Shown here: piece by piece, positions 57,186-64,000 of the stretch | How positions within the stretch are numbered: the stretch's first letter is position 1 | Layout of the letters: each line of letters begins with the position of its first letter | Origin: Polynucleobacter sp. MWH-Jannik1A5 | Lineage (GTDB): Bacteria > Pseudomonadota > Gammaproteobacteria > Burkholderiales > Burkholderiaceae | NCBI RefSeq assembly: GCF_018881795.1 | Contig: NZ_JACVPQ010000001.1 | Location: 1,531,305 to 1,595,304, forward strand | DNA length: 64,000 nucleotides | Reading direction: 5' to 3' | Made by a program: the position numbers and the translations under genes | The notes under the pieces: model-generated | What the model saw: only the letters and a program-made list of their open reading frames with translations | Database searches by the model: none | What the model was told of the DNA's origin: nothing

Positions 57186-58499
57186 TTACTTCTTCCTGTG
57201 CTCGTCATCGAGCTTTTTTAAGAAAGCTAACTTTTCTTTAATCTGAGACTCCAGGCCACGTTCAACTGGCTCATACCAGTGTGGTTCTTTCATACCCTCA
57301 GGTAAGTAGGATTCGCCGGCAGCATAGCCATGAGGTTCGTCGTGGGCGTAGCGATATTCTTTGCCATGACCAAGCTCTTTCATGAGCTTTGTTGGGGCAT
57401 TGCGCAAATGATTCGGCACACCTCTAGATTGATCTTGCGCCACAAAGGCACGTGCAGCATTAAAGGCGTTGTAGCTGGCATTACTCTTAGAGGCGACGGC
57501 AAGGTAAACCACTGCCTGGCCAAGTGCAAGCTCACCCTCAGGTGAGCCGAGTCTTTCAAAGGTTTGCGCAGCATCATTGGCTAATTGCATTGCTCTTGGA
57601 TCTGCTAAGCCAATATCTTCCCAAGCCATGCGGATAATGCGACGCGCTAGATAGCGGGGATCTGCTCCACCATCGAGCATGCGGCAAAACCAATACAAGG
57701 CTGCATCAGGATTGGAACCACGAACAGATTTGTGTAGTGCAGAGATTTGATCGTAGAAGTGATCGCCACCCTTGTCAAAACGTCGCGCTTGAGCGCTGAG
57801 GGCATTTTCAATAAATTGCTGATCGACGTTCTTGAGTTCAGCATTCGGAGTGAGTGCCGCATTACGTACTTGTTCAACCAGATTTAATAGACGCCTTGCA
57901 TCGCCATCAGCATTGGAGATGAGCGTGTCAATGGCGGCAGATTCAAATTGCACATCAGGCATTGCATGTTGGCGCGCACGATCAAAGAGTAATTTCAACT
58001 CCTCTGGAGTGAGTGACTTCAATACATACACCTGAGCTCGCGACAAGAGTGCGGAGTTCACTTCAAAAGAAGGGTTCTCAGTAGTGGCGCCAATAAAGGT
58101 AAACAAGCCCGATTCCACGTGGGGTAGCAGGGCATCTTGCTGGCTCTTATTGAAGCGATGAATCTCATCTACAAACAAAATCGTTTGCTTGCCATACTGA
58201 GCCATGTTCTGTTGTGCTTGCTCAATAGCCTCGCGGATTTCTTTGACTCCAGCAAGAACTGCAGAAATCGCTATGAACTCTCGATCGAATGCTTTTGCTG
58301 AGAGACGTGCCAATGTTGTCTTGCCAACACCCGGGGGCCCCCACAAAATCATGGAGTGTGGCTTGCCCGAGGCAAATGCTAGGTTAAGAGGTTTGCCGCT
58401 GGTTAATAAATGTGTTTGCCCAATGACTTCTTCAATCGTTTTTGGGCGCAGCGCCTCCGCTAAGGGTGGGGGCGGAGTGCTATCAAAAAGACTGCTCAT
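57186..58499 (-). CDS. rarA: Replication-associated recombination protein A
   Basis: The 437-residue AAA+ ATPase has Walker A GPPGVGKT (54-61), Walker B FVDEIHRF (DEIH 111-114), sensor-1 [10 protein letters not shown], and C-terminal MGSA/RarA segments [19 protein letters not shown] and [19 protein letters not shown]. RarA acts at stalled replication forks together with SSB. The DUF3429 gene lies only a few bases upstream. Confidence 0.95.
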   Translation of the reverse strand: MSSLFDSTPPPPLAEALRPKTIEEVIGQTHLLTSGKPLNLAFASGKPHSMILWGPPGVGKTTLARLSAKAFDREFIAISAVLAGVKEIREAIEQAQQNMAQYGKQTILFVDEIHRFNKSQQDALLPHVESGLFTFIGATTENPSFEVNSALLSRAQVYVLKSLTPEELKLLFDRARQHAMPDVQFESAAIDTLISNADGDARRLLNLVEQVRNAALTPNAELKNVDQQFIENALSAQARRFDKGGDHFYDQISALHKSVRGSNPDAALYWFCRMLDGGADPRYLARRIIRMAWEDIGLADPRAMQLANDAAQTFERLGSPEGELALGQAVVYLAVASKSNASYNAFNAARAFVAQDQSRGVPNHLRNAPTKLMKELGHGKEYRYAHDEPHGYAAGESYLPEGMKEPHWYEPVERGLESQIKEKLAFLKKLDDEHRKK

Positions 58500-58503
58500 T
58501 ACA

Positions 58504-58983
58504 TCATGCTTGAATAAAAAGAATCACTAAAGATGCCCAGGTTAGGCATGCAGCGGCAATATAGGTCAAGCGATTACGCATCGTCATAAATGCTGCGCGA
58601 GTAGCGTCATCAGAAAAATAATATTGATAAGTATTCTGATCAATATTGCGCTGAATAATCAGAGTGGAGGCAAGGATGAGTAGACCCACAGGGATATAAA
58701 TATGAAGTGCAACCCATGCAACTAAGGCTGGGATAACCCCCCAGATCCAAGCATTGCGGTCTTCCCAGCGATCTCCAGCGGGTGCTTTGCCCAAGAGGTG
58801 CAAATTAGCGCCCCAATGTAAGGCCCCCATAAATGAAGTAATGACAGCTCCATAGCCTGCTAATGATTCAGCGCTCAAGTAGTTCATCGGTGTTGGTGCA
58901 AGTTGCACCATTAAAGCTAGACCAATAAATGGAATAAGACCGGCATAACCAAGTTTGCGTACTAGAGGTGGAATGGGGTTCAC
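58504..58983 (-). CDS. DUF3429 membrane protein
   Basis: A 159-residue protein with four or five hydrophobic segments (GLIPFIGLALMVQLAP, YGAVITSFMGALHWG, WGVIPALVAWVALHIYIPVG, YIAAACLTWASLVILF). AVITSFMGALHWG is characteristic of DUF3429. The function is unknown. It lies directly upstream of rarA. Confidence 0.85.
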   Translation of the reverse strand: MNPIPPLVRKLGYAGLIPFIGLALMVQLAPTPMNYLSAESLAGYGAVITSFMGALHWGANLHLLGKAPAGDRWEDRNAWIWGVIPALVAWVALHIYIPVGLLILASTLIIQRNIDQNTYQYYFSDDATRAAFMTMRNRLTYIAAACLTWASLVILFIQA

Positions 58984-59014
58984 GATGGGATGGTTTCGTT
59001 ATTTAAAGTAAAAA

Positions 59015-59869
59015 TTATTTATCGTAGGTATAAACGCCGCGTCCTGTTTTGCGACCGAGGTATCCAGCTGCAACCATTTCACGCAACAGTGGGCAAGGGC
59101 GATACTTAGAGTCGCTGAAGTTTTCAAAATAAACTTCCATAACTGCTAGGCAAGTATCTAAACCAATGAGATCAGCCAATGCCAGTGGACCAATCGGCTG
59201 ATTGCAGCCCAACTTCATTCCGGCATCAATATCTTCCGGACTAGCAAGTCCTTCTGACAGAACAAAGAATGCTTCATTGATCATTGGTAACAAAATACGA
59301 TTGACTACAAAGCCAGGAGAGTTTTTAACGGTGATCGGCTCTTTACCAACTCGCTTAGCCATCTCAATAATGGCGGCATGAGTTGCATCGCTAGTTTGTA
59401 GGCCACGAATCACCTCTACTAGAGCCATCAAGGGTGGCGGGTTAAAGAAGTGCATTCCAATAAAGCGCGCAGGATTGGAATCAAGAGCTGCTAATTTGGT
59501 GATGGATAAAGAAGAGGTATTGGTAGCAATGATGGTGTCTTTGCTCACAATCTCATCGACTTGCTTCAAGATTTTCTCTTTAATTGCTTGGTTCTCAGTA
59601 GCGGCTTCAATCACCAAACCCAAACCTTTGAAGTCGTGATAAGAAGTGCTGCCTTTAATTCGTTTCAGCGCAGCATCTTTAGCTTCAAGTGTTAAGGTTT
59701 CTTTTTTGACGAGACGATCCAGGCTTTTACTAATTTGATCGAGACCGCGTTGAACTGCTGCGTCGTTAATATCAACCATGACGACATCAAGGCCAGCAAC
59801 TGCACACACTTGCGCAATACCATTTCCCATAGTGCCTGCACCGATTACACCGACGGATTGAATACTCAT
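59015..59869 (-). CDS. 3-hydroxybutyryl-CoA dehydrogenase
   Basis: From the ATG at 59869 (GAGGAAA upstream) the protein has 284 residues. The NAD-binding GAGTMGNGIAQ is at 10-20, with IATNTSSLSITKL, RFIGMHFFNPPPLMALVEVI (catalytic His) and NSPGFVVNRIL. It converts 3-hydroxybutyryl-CoA to acetoacetyl-CoA in fatty acid or polyhydroxybutyrate turnover. A longer frame from 59926 overlaps the gst stop and is rejected. Confidence 0.93.
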   Translation of the reverse strand: MSIQSVGVIGAGTMGNGIAQVCAVAGLDVVMVDINDAAVQRGLDQISKSLDRLVKKETLTLEAKDAALKRIKGSTSYHDFKGLGLVIEAATENQAIKEKILKQVDEIVSKDTIIATNTSSLSITKLAALDSNPARFIGMHFFNPPPLMALVEVIRGLQTSDATHAAIIEMAKRVGKEPITVKNSPGFVVNRILLPMINEAFFVLSEGLASPEDIDAGMKLGCNQPIGPLALADLIGLDTCLAVMEVYFENFSDSKYRPCPLLREMVAAGYLGRKTGRGVYTYDK

Positions 59870-59870
59870 C

Positions 59871-60599
59871 TTATTTCCTCTTTTGATACTGGGTTGAACC
59901 AAATAACTGCTCTCTAGCCTTGTCATCGTGCAAGGGTTTGCGTAATGCGGTTAATACTTCACAACCACGCTTTACAGCTGGTCGTGCACCAATCTTTTCA
60001 AACCAACGTTTGAAATGCGGGTACTCGTTGATATCGATACCTTGATTTTTCCAATTACGCGTCCATGGATAAATCGCAATATCGGCAATCGAATACGTTT
60101 TCCCTGCTACATAGGGATTATCTTTCAGTTGGCTATCCAACACCCCATAGATTCGCCTAGCTTCATTGGTATAGCGATTAATCGCGTATTCAATTTTCTC
60201 AGGTGCGTAGAGGCGGAAATGGTGGTTTTGCCCAAGCATAGGGCCTAGGCCACCCATTTGGAACATCAGCCATTGCAGCACTTCATACTTGCCGCGGGTG
60301 TCTTGGGGTAAGAGCTTGCCAGTCTTGCCGGCTAAATAGAGAAGAATCGCTCCAGACTCAAAAAGACTAATGGGCTTGCCATCTGGACCATCAGGATCAA
60401 CTATTGCCGGGATTTTGTTATTGGGGCTAATCTTTAAAAAATCAGGGGCAAATTGATCTCCTGCACCAATATCGATGGGGTGAGCGATCCAATCCTTTCC
60501 CAGTCGAAAGCCGCATTCTTCCAGCATGATGTGCACTTTGTGGCCATTTGGTGTCGGCCAGCTATAAACATCAATTACGGTAGATTTTTTATTTGCCAT
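59871..60599 (-). CDS. Glutathione S-transferase family protein (nu-class, YfcG/YghU-like)
   Basis: A 242-residue protein: thioredoxin-like N domain (VYSWPTPNGHKVHIMLEECG; ISPNNKIPAIVDPDG; LFESGAILLYLA, the glutathione-binding ES) and a helical C domain (YSIADIAIYPWTRNWKNQG). The TPNGHK motif marks the YfcG/YghU group, which has disulfide-bond reductase activity with glutathione. It ends one base before the hbd start, so the two are coupled. Confidence 0.9.
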   Translation of the reverse strand: MANKKSTVIDVYSWPTPNGHKVHIMLEECGFRLGKDWIAHPIDIGAGDQFAPDFLKISPNNKIPAIVDPDGPDGKPISLFESGAILLYLAGKTGKLLPQDTRGKYEVLQWLMFQMGGLGPMLGQNHHFRLYAPEKIEYAINRYTNEARRIYGVLDSQLKDNPYVAGKTYSIADIAIYPWTRNWKNQGIDINEYPHFKRWFEKIGARPAVKRGCEVLTALRKPLHDDKAREQLFGSTQYQKRK

Positions 60600-60607
60600 G
60601 ATGTCCT

Positions 60608-61804
60608 TTAGATTTTTTCTAAACGTTGTAAGGCGCTTGATAGTGTTTGATCTTGTTTAGCGAAACAAAAACGAATGACGCCAGATTCAGTAGCTTGCTC
60701 ATAAAAAGCAGAGACTGGTATCGCTGCCACCCCAATCTCCGTTGTAAGCCATTTACAAAAGTCAGCCTCATTGAATTTTGCCTGGGGAATACCTAATGCT
60801 GAGTAGTCAACGCACTGAAAATAGGTGCCTGGAGTAGGGAGCAACTTAAATTTAGTTTTGCTCAGTCCCGCCCTAAAAAAATCACGCTTAGCCTGATAAA
60901 AGGCGGGGAGATTTAAATAATGTTCAGCATCTGCAAGATATGTTGCTAGACCATATTGCATCGGTGTGTTCACGGTAAATACATTGAACTGATGGACCTT
61001 GCGAAACTCTTTTGTAAGTGCCGGTGGTGCGGCAACATAACCTACTTTCCAGCCTGTCACATGATAGGTCTTGCCAAAACTAGAAATCAGAAAGCTCCTA
61101 GCGGCAAGCTCAGGATGAGAGGCAACGCTGTGATGCTGAGCTCCGTCATAGACCATGTGCTCATAAACCTCATCACTCAAAATCAATGTGGAAGTATTGC
61201 GCACTAAGCCTGCGAGGCGATCTAAGTCAGTCTTGTCCCAAACCATTCCAGTAGGGTTGTGTGGCGTATTGATGATGAGCAGTCGGGTTTTGGTGTTGAT
61301 TGCTTTGGCTAGGATTTCCCAAGGAATTTCATAAGAAGTCACTTGCCCATGCTCATCACGAATGACTTGTAAAGCAATGGCAATAGTTTTGCCGCCTGCC
61401 AATTCAATAGCAGGTCGATAGCTGTCATACGCTGGTTCAATAATGATGACTTCATCGCCCGGACTAACGCAAGCGAGTATGGTCGTCAAAATACCTTGTG
61501 TACCGCCCGCAGTGATGGTGATATCGGTATCAGCATCGTAGTGATGTCCATACAAGTTTTGAATCTTCTGGCTAATGCCATTGCGTAGCTCTGCAATACC
61601 AATCATGGGTGGATATTGATTGCGATTGGCTAACATCGCTTCATTGACCTCGGCAATCAGTTTTCGATCACAAGGAAAATCTGGAAAACCTTGGCCTAAA
61701 TTAATTGCTTTGTGCTCTGCAGCTAAAGCTGACATTACCGTGAAGATCGTGGTCCCCACCCTTGGCAGGCGACTTGGAAAAGAGGGGGTCTCTAGTGGGT
61801 TCAT
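60608..61804 (-). CDS. PLP-dependent aminotransferase (methionine aminotransferase YbdL-like)
   Basis: A 398-residue class I/II aminotransferase. Segments AINLGQGFPDFPC, TAGGTQGILTTI, NTPHNPTGMVW, ILSDEVYEHMVYDG, and SSFGKTYHVTGWKVGY with the PLP lysine near 242 match the YbdL/kynurenine aminotransferase group. The final IRFCFAKQDQTL has the substrate-binding Arg. Methionine as substrate is family-based inference. It heads the aminotransferase-gst-hbd group. Confidence 0.88.
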   Translation of the reverse strand: MNPLETPSFPSRLPRVGTTIFTVMSALAAEHKAINLGQGFPDFPCDRKLIAEVNEAMLANRNQYPPMIGIAELRNGISQKIQNLYGHHYDADTDITITAGGTQGILTTILACVSPGDEVIIIEPAYDSYRPAIELAGGKTIAIALQVIRDEHGQVTSYEIPWEILAKAINTKTRLLIINTPHNPTGMVWDKTDLDRLAGLVRNTSTLILSDEVYEHMVYDGAQHHSVASHPELAARSFLISSFGKTYHVTGWKVGYVAAPPALTKEFRKVHQFNVFTVNTPMQYGLATYLADAEHYLNLPAFYQAKRDFFRAGLSKTKFKLLPTPGTYFQCVDYSALGIPQAKFNEADFCKWLTTEIGVAAIPVSAFYEQATESGVIRFCFAKQDQTLSSALQRLEKI

Positions 61805-61836
61805 GGAGGTGAAGGCAGGTGGTCAGTCTTTTAGAG

Positions 61837-61848
61837 CGGATATATCCG
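61837..61848. promoter_or_regulatory. 12-bp palindrome between the aminotransferase gene and yaaA
   Basis: CGGATATATCCG is a perfect 12-bp palindrome in the 85-base divergent intergenic region. It may be an operator; nothing else supports it. Confidence 0.3.
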
Positions 61849-61889
61849 GTAGTCGCTAGAATGGTAAAAATACATAAACAAATTGTGCC

Positions 61890-62666
61890 ATGCTGATCGT
61901 CCTTTCACCTGCTAAATCCCTGGATTACAAGACCCCGGCCAAGGTCAAGGCACCCACTTTGCCAGAATTTGTCTCCGAATCAGCCAAGCTGATCGCCGAT
62001 CTCAAGAAGCTCGCACCACAAGATGTTGCCAAGCTCATGGGCTTATCTGACCAATTGGCAACTTTGAATGTCGGGCGCTATCGCGATTGGTCTAAGAAAT
62101 TTACCGAAGAAAATAGCAAGCCGGCGATCTACGCCTTTGATGGTGATGTATATGACGGTTTTGATGTCAAAACCCTGGATGCCAAGTCCGTTCAGTTTGC
62201 TCAAGACCACATTCGGATTTTGTCTGGCTTGTATGGCGCCCTGAAGCCCTTGGATTTGATGCAGCCATATCGTCTAGAGATGGGCACCTCCTTCAAAAAT
62301 GCAAGAGGTAAGGATCTCTATGCATTCTGGGGCGGTAGAGTGACTGATTCCATTAAGAAGGTTTTAGAAAAACAAAAGAAGCCCGTACTACTTAATTTGG
62401 CCTCGGAAGAGTATTTCAAGGTACTTCAGCCCAAAGAATTGGATTGCCTAGTGATTGCTCCTGTGTTTCAGGATGCTAAAGATGGTAAGTACAAGATCAT
62501 TTCTTTTTATGCCAAGCGGGCTCGCGGTTTAATGGCGCGCTATGTAGTTGAGAATCGCATTACTGATCCAGCAGATTTAAAAGGCTTTAATTTAGATGGA
62601 TATAAGTACTATGCCGCAGAATCTAAAGTAGATAAGCCTGTGTTTAGAAGGGCAGAAAGAAAATAA
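61890..62666 (+). CDS. yaaA: Peroxide stress protein YaaA
   Basis: The 258-residue protein starts [17 protein letters not shown], contains [27 protein letters not shown] and [22 protein letters not shown], and ends with KYYAAES. All are YaaA (DUF328) signatures. YaaA lowers intracellular iron toxicity under peroxide in E. coli. Its stop overlaps the start of the DUF2863 gene by one base. Confidence 0.95.
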   Translation: MLIVLSPAKSLDYKTPAKVKAPTLPEFVSESAKLIADLKKLAPQDVAKLMGLSDQLATLNVGRYRDWSKKFTEENSKPAIYAFDGDVYDGFDVKTLDAKSVQFAQDHIRILSGLYGALKPLDLMQPYRLEMGTSFKNARGKDLYAFWGGRVTDSIKKVLEKQKKPVLLNLASEEYFKVLQPKELDCLVIAPVFQDAKDGKYKIISFYAKRARGLMARYVVENRITDPADLKGFNLDGYKYYAAESKVDKPVFRRAERK

Positions 62667-63877
62667 TGGCTGTTCATCGCACCAAAGCATCGCAACGCAA
62701 TTCTCCAGAGGTGGAGAAGTTGGTGGCTGACGCTATTTCTTTGGCCGCTTCTGGAAGTCAGGTCGAAGACCGTTTTTGGGAGGAGCGCTTGAACGTGCGC
62801 TTAATGCGCTTACTCAAAAGCCAAAATCAAAATGTGATTGATGCTGCCCTAGATCAAACCTTTCGGATTAATACAGTCGCTTTTGAGGTACTTGCCGATA
62901 TCGCAGAAACCTTGGCCGAATCCTTAAGGATCGAGCATGAAGGGCAGGAGTGGGATGTGTTGTTATTAGCGCTGCCAATCGTTGCACATACGCGCTATCA
63001 AATTCCTTCTGGCCCACTGCCAACCAACATCATTGAATCCACAGCCCAAGCATTACATAGCGCGATTGCCTCAACAGATACACGTTTAGCGATTGTTCCT
63101 TGGTTGTACAGCATCGATCAAATGCCTCATTCGCATTGTCAAACTCGCATCCTGACTGAATCATTAGCAAGTGCAGCAATCTCTGGAAAAGACGTCAAGC
63201 TCGAGTTGCGCGACATGTCAGAAACCATTGCTGTTTTGGCTGATCCCCGTTTCATTATTGCTGCCTTAAGTGCGCCTGCTGGCTCACCAATCTTCCGTTG
63301 GCAGGCAGAGCCACCAGCACGCCAAGAGCGTGGAGTGAGTTTGATCGGTTGGCAAAACGCCATGCAAGAGCCGATTGCTTCTTTATTGCCGGGCTGTGAG
63401 TTTGAACTTCTCTTGCCGGAAGCGTATTTCACAAACTGTCGTTTGGCTGATAAACATGTGCGGCCATTAAGCATTCGTGCAGCAGTGAACTTTCTCGAGA
63501 GCACTCTCGGAATTCTGCCTGCAGGCTTATCCTGTGTTGTTGGTGCATTTGGCGAAGAACAGGCTGATGAGTACCGGATTTCTTTTAGTGCAAAAGGATC
63601 CTCAGAGGTAATGTATGGCGTGATCTGGCCTCTATATGACCGCGAGAGTGTGGCAAGCGACGCCTTAAATGATTTATCGGATGATGAGAGTCCGATTAAG
63701 AAGATTTGCGATGCCTTGCATGATGCTGGAGTGGAGGATGTCTTCCGCCATGCCATGCTATTTGATCCAGAGCTGTGCGACGACTGCGGCGCACCGTTAT
63801 TTCCGGATCGCTCTGGTGAAGCGGTGCATGCTGAAATGCCTGATGACGCACCGTCACAGCAACCTTTGTTCCACTAG
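62666..63877 (+). CDS. DUF2863 family protein
   Basis: A 403-residue soluble protein resembling DUF2863, a family known mainly from betaproteobacteria. It has a central segment GVSLIGWQNAMQEPIASLLPG and a short C-terminal Cys pair in CDDCGAPLFPD. The function is not known. It overlaps yaaA by one base (TAATG) and ends before the terminator at 63912. Confidence 0.88.
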   Translation: MAVHRTKASQRNSPEVEKLVADAISLAASGSQVEDRFWEERLNVRLMRLLKSQNQNVIDAALDQTFRINTVAFEVLADIAETLAESLRIEHEGQEWDVLLLALPIVAHTRYQIPSGPLPTNIIESTAQALHSAIASTDTRLAIVPWLYSIDQMPHSHCQTRILTESLASAAISGKDVKLELRDMSETIAVLADPRFIIAALSAPAGSPIFRWQAEPPARQERGVSLIGWQNAMQEPIASLLPGCEFELLLPEAYFTNCRLADKHVRPLSIRAAVNFLESTLGILPAGLSCVVGAFGEEQADEYRISFSAKGSSEVMYGVIWPLYDRESVASDALNDLSDDESPIKKICDALHDAGVEDVFRHAMLFDPELCDDCGAPLFPDRSGEAVHAEMPDDAPSQQPLFH

Positions 63878-63911
63878 AGAAATAAGAAATTAAGTAAAGA
63901 AACTAAGCAAT

Positions 63912-63940
63912 AAAAAAGCCGAGGAATCCTCGGCTTTTTT
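63912..63940. terminator. Bidirectional terminator after the DUF2863 gene
   Basis: AAAAAAGCCGAGG (63912-63924), loop AAT, CCTCGGCTTTTTT (63928-63940): a perfect stem with A and T runs on the two sides, serving both converging genes. Confidence 0.9.
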
Positions 63941-63960
63941 AATTAATGCAACGTGAGAAA

Positions 63961-64000
63961 TTAATTCTGCACAAATGGTTCCGCACCAGCAAACAAGTGT
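63961..64000 (-). CDS. Possible C-terminal end of a minus-strand gene (partial)
   Basis: On the minus strand an open frame enters from the window edge and ends HLFAGAEPFVQN at a TAA (63961-63963), 20 bases before the bidirectional terminator. The position fits a gene end, but 13 codons are too few to name it. Confidence 0.35.
   Translation of the reverse strand, partial: HLFAGAEPFVQN

Noticed and set aside
63139-63756. 205-codon open frame antisense to the DUF2863 gene
   Set aside because: It lies wholly inside a well-supported gene with normal spacing to yaaA and shows no family likeness.

Overview
The window looks like chromosomal core sequence from a small-genome betaproteobacterium of the Burkholderiaceae, most likely Polynucleobacter or a close relative. 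This is inferred from moderate-to-low GC for the class, short intergenic gaps, and betaproteobacterial gene content and order: hflC-hisZ-purA, rnr-rlmB, an aceE-aceF-lpdA operon whose lpdA carries a lipoyl domain, a phasin, DUF2863 and DUF3429 proteins, and pyrD-bpt-aat. I see no insertion sequence, prophage, CRISPR array, integrase or rRNA. Coding density is very high and no gap reaches 300 bases.

Layout. 1-5213: end of hflC, then hisZ, purA and malate synthase G. 5283-9632: accessory genes, namely a small cysteine-peptidase-like protein, a two-pore-like channel protein and a tight MFS / dienelactone hydrolase / DUF4239 / unknown cluster. 9618-17395: APC permease, tRNA-Leu(CAG), rnr-rlmB, a carotenoid-family membrane protein, tal and rpiA. 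17401-17592: a strong candidate for an unannotated small RNA on the minus strand with its own promoter and terminator. 17631-28024: yggX-argA, divergent hrpA, then a five-gene run (beta-propeller, polysaccharide deacetylase-like, sterol-desaturase-like, EI24, CinA-like). 28030-32238: the nitrogen module glnA-glnL-glnG with NtrC-type sites upstream. 32231-40820: exonuclease III, secreted lipase, then a minus-strand group kinase-regulator-folD-prlC. 41026-47145: pyruvate dehydrogenase operon. 47226-50010: phasin, DMT transporter and PBP7-type endopeptidase. 50013-61804: a long minus-strand run of IclR regulator, pyrD, bpt, aat, NUDIX, pabBC, cyclophilin, HCCA isomerase, rarA, DUF3429, hbd, GST and aminotransferase. 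61890-63877: yaaA and a DUF2863 gene.

How genes work together. glnA/glnL/glnG form the classical nitrogen-control circuit, but the NtrC encoded here has lost two hallmark residues of its sigma-54 ATPase module (GAFTGA reads GAFPGA, and the Walker B Asp is Gly) while keeping its receiver Asp and DNA-binding helix. This suggests a sigma-54-independent NtrC. A UUCG-capped intrinsic terminator lies inside the first codons of glnL and probably sets the glnA : ntrBC ratio. A PAS sensor kinase and FixJ-type regulator are divergent from the pyruvate dehydrogenase operon, with an inverted repeat next to the aceE promoter. aceF holds two lipoyl domains whose DNA differs at 2 of 200 positions. The phasin promoter has a perfect TATAAT overlapped by a palindrome that is a candidate PhaR operator.

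I found no obviously new multi-gene defence or metabolic system. The observations most worth following are the degenerate NtrC, the terminator inside glnL, the minus-strand small RNA and the putative operators.
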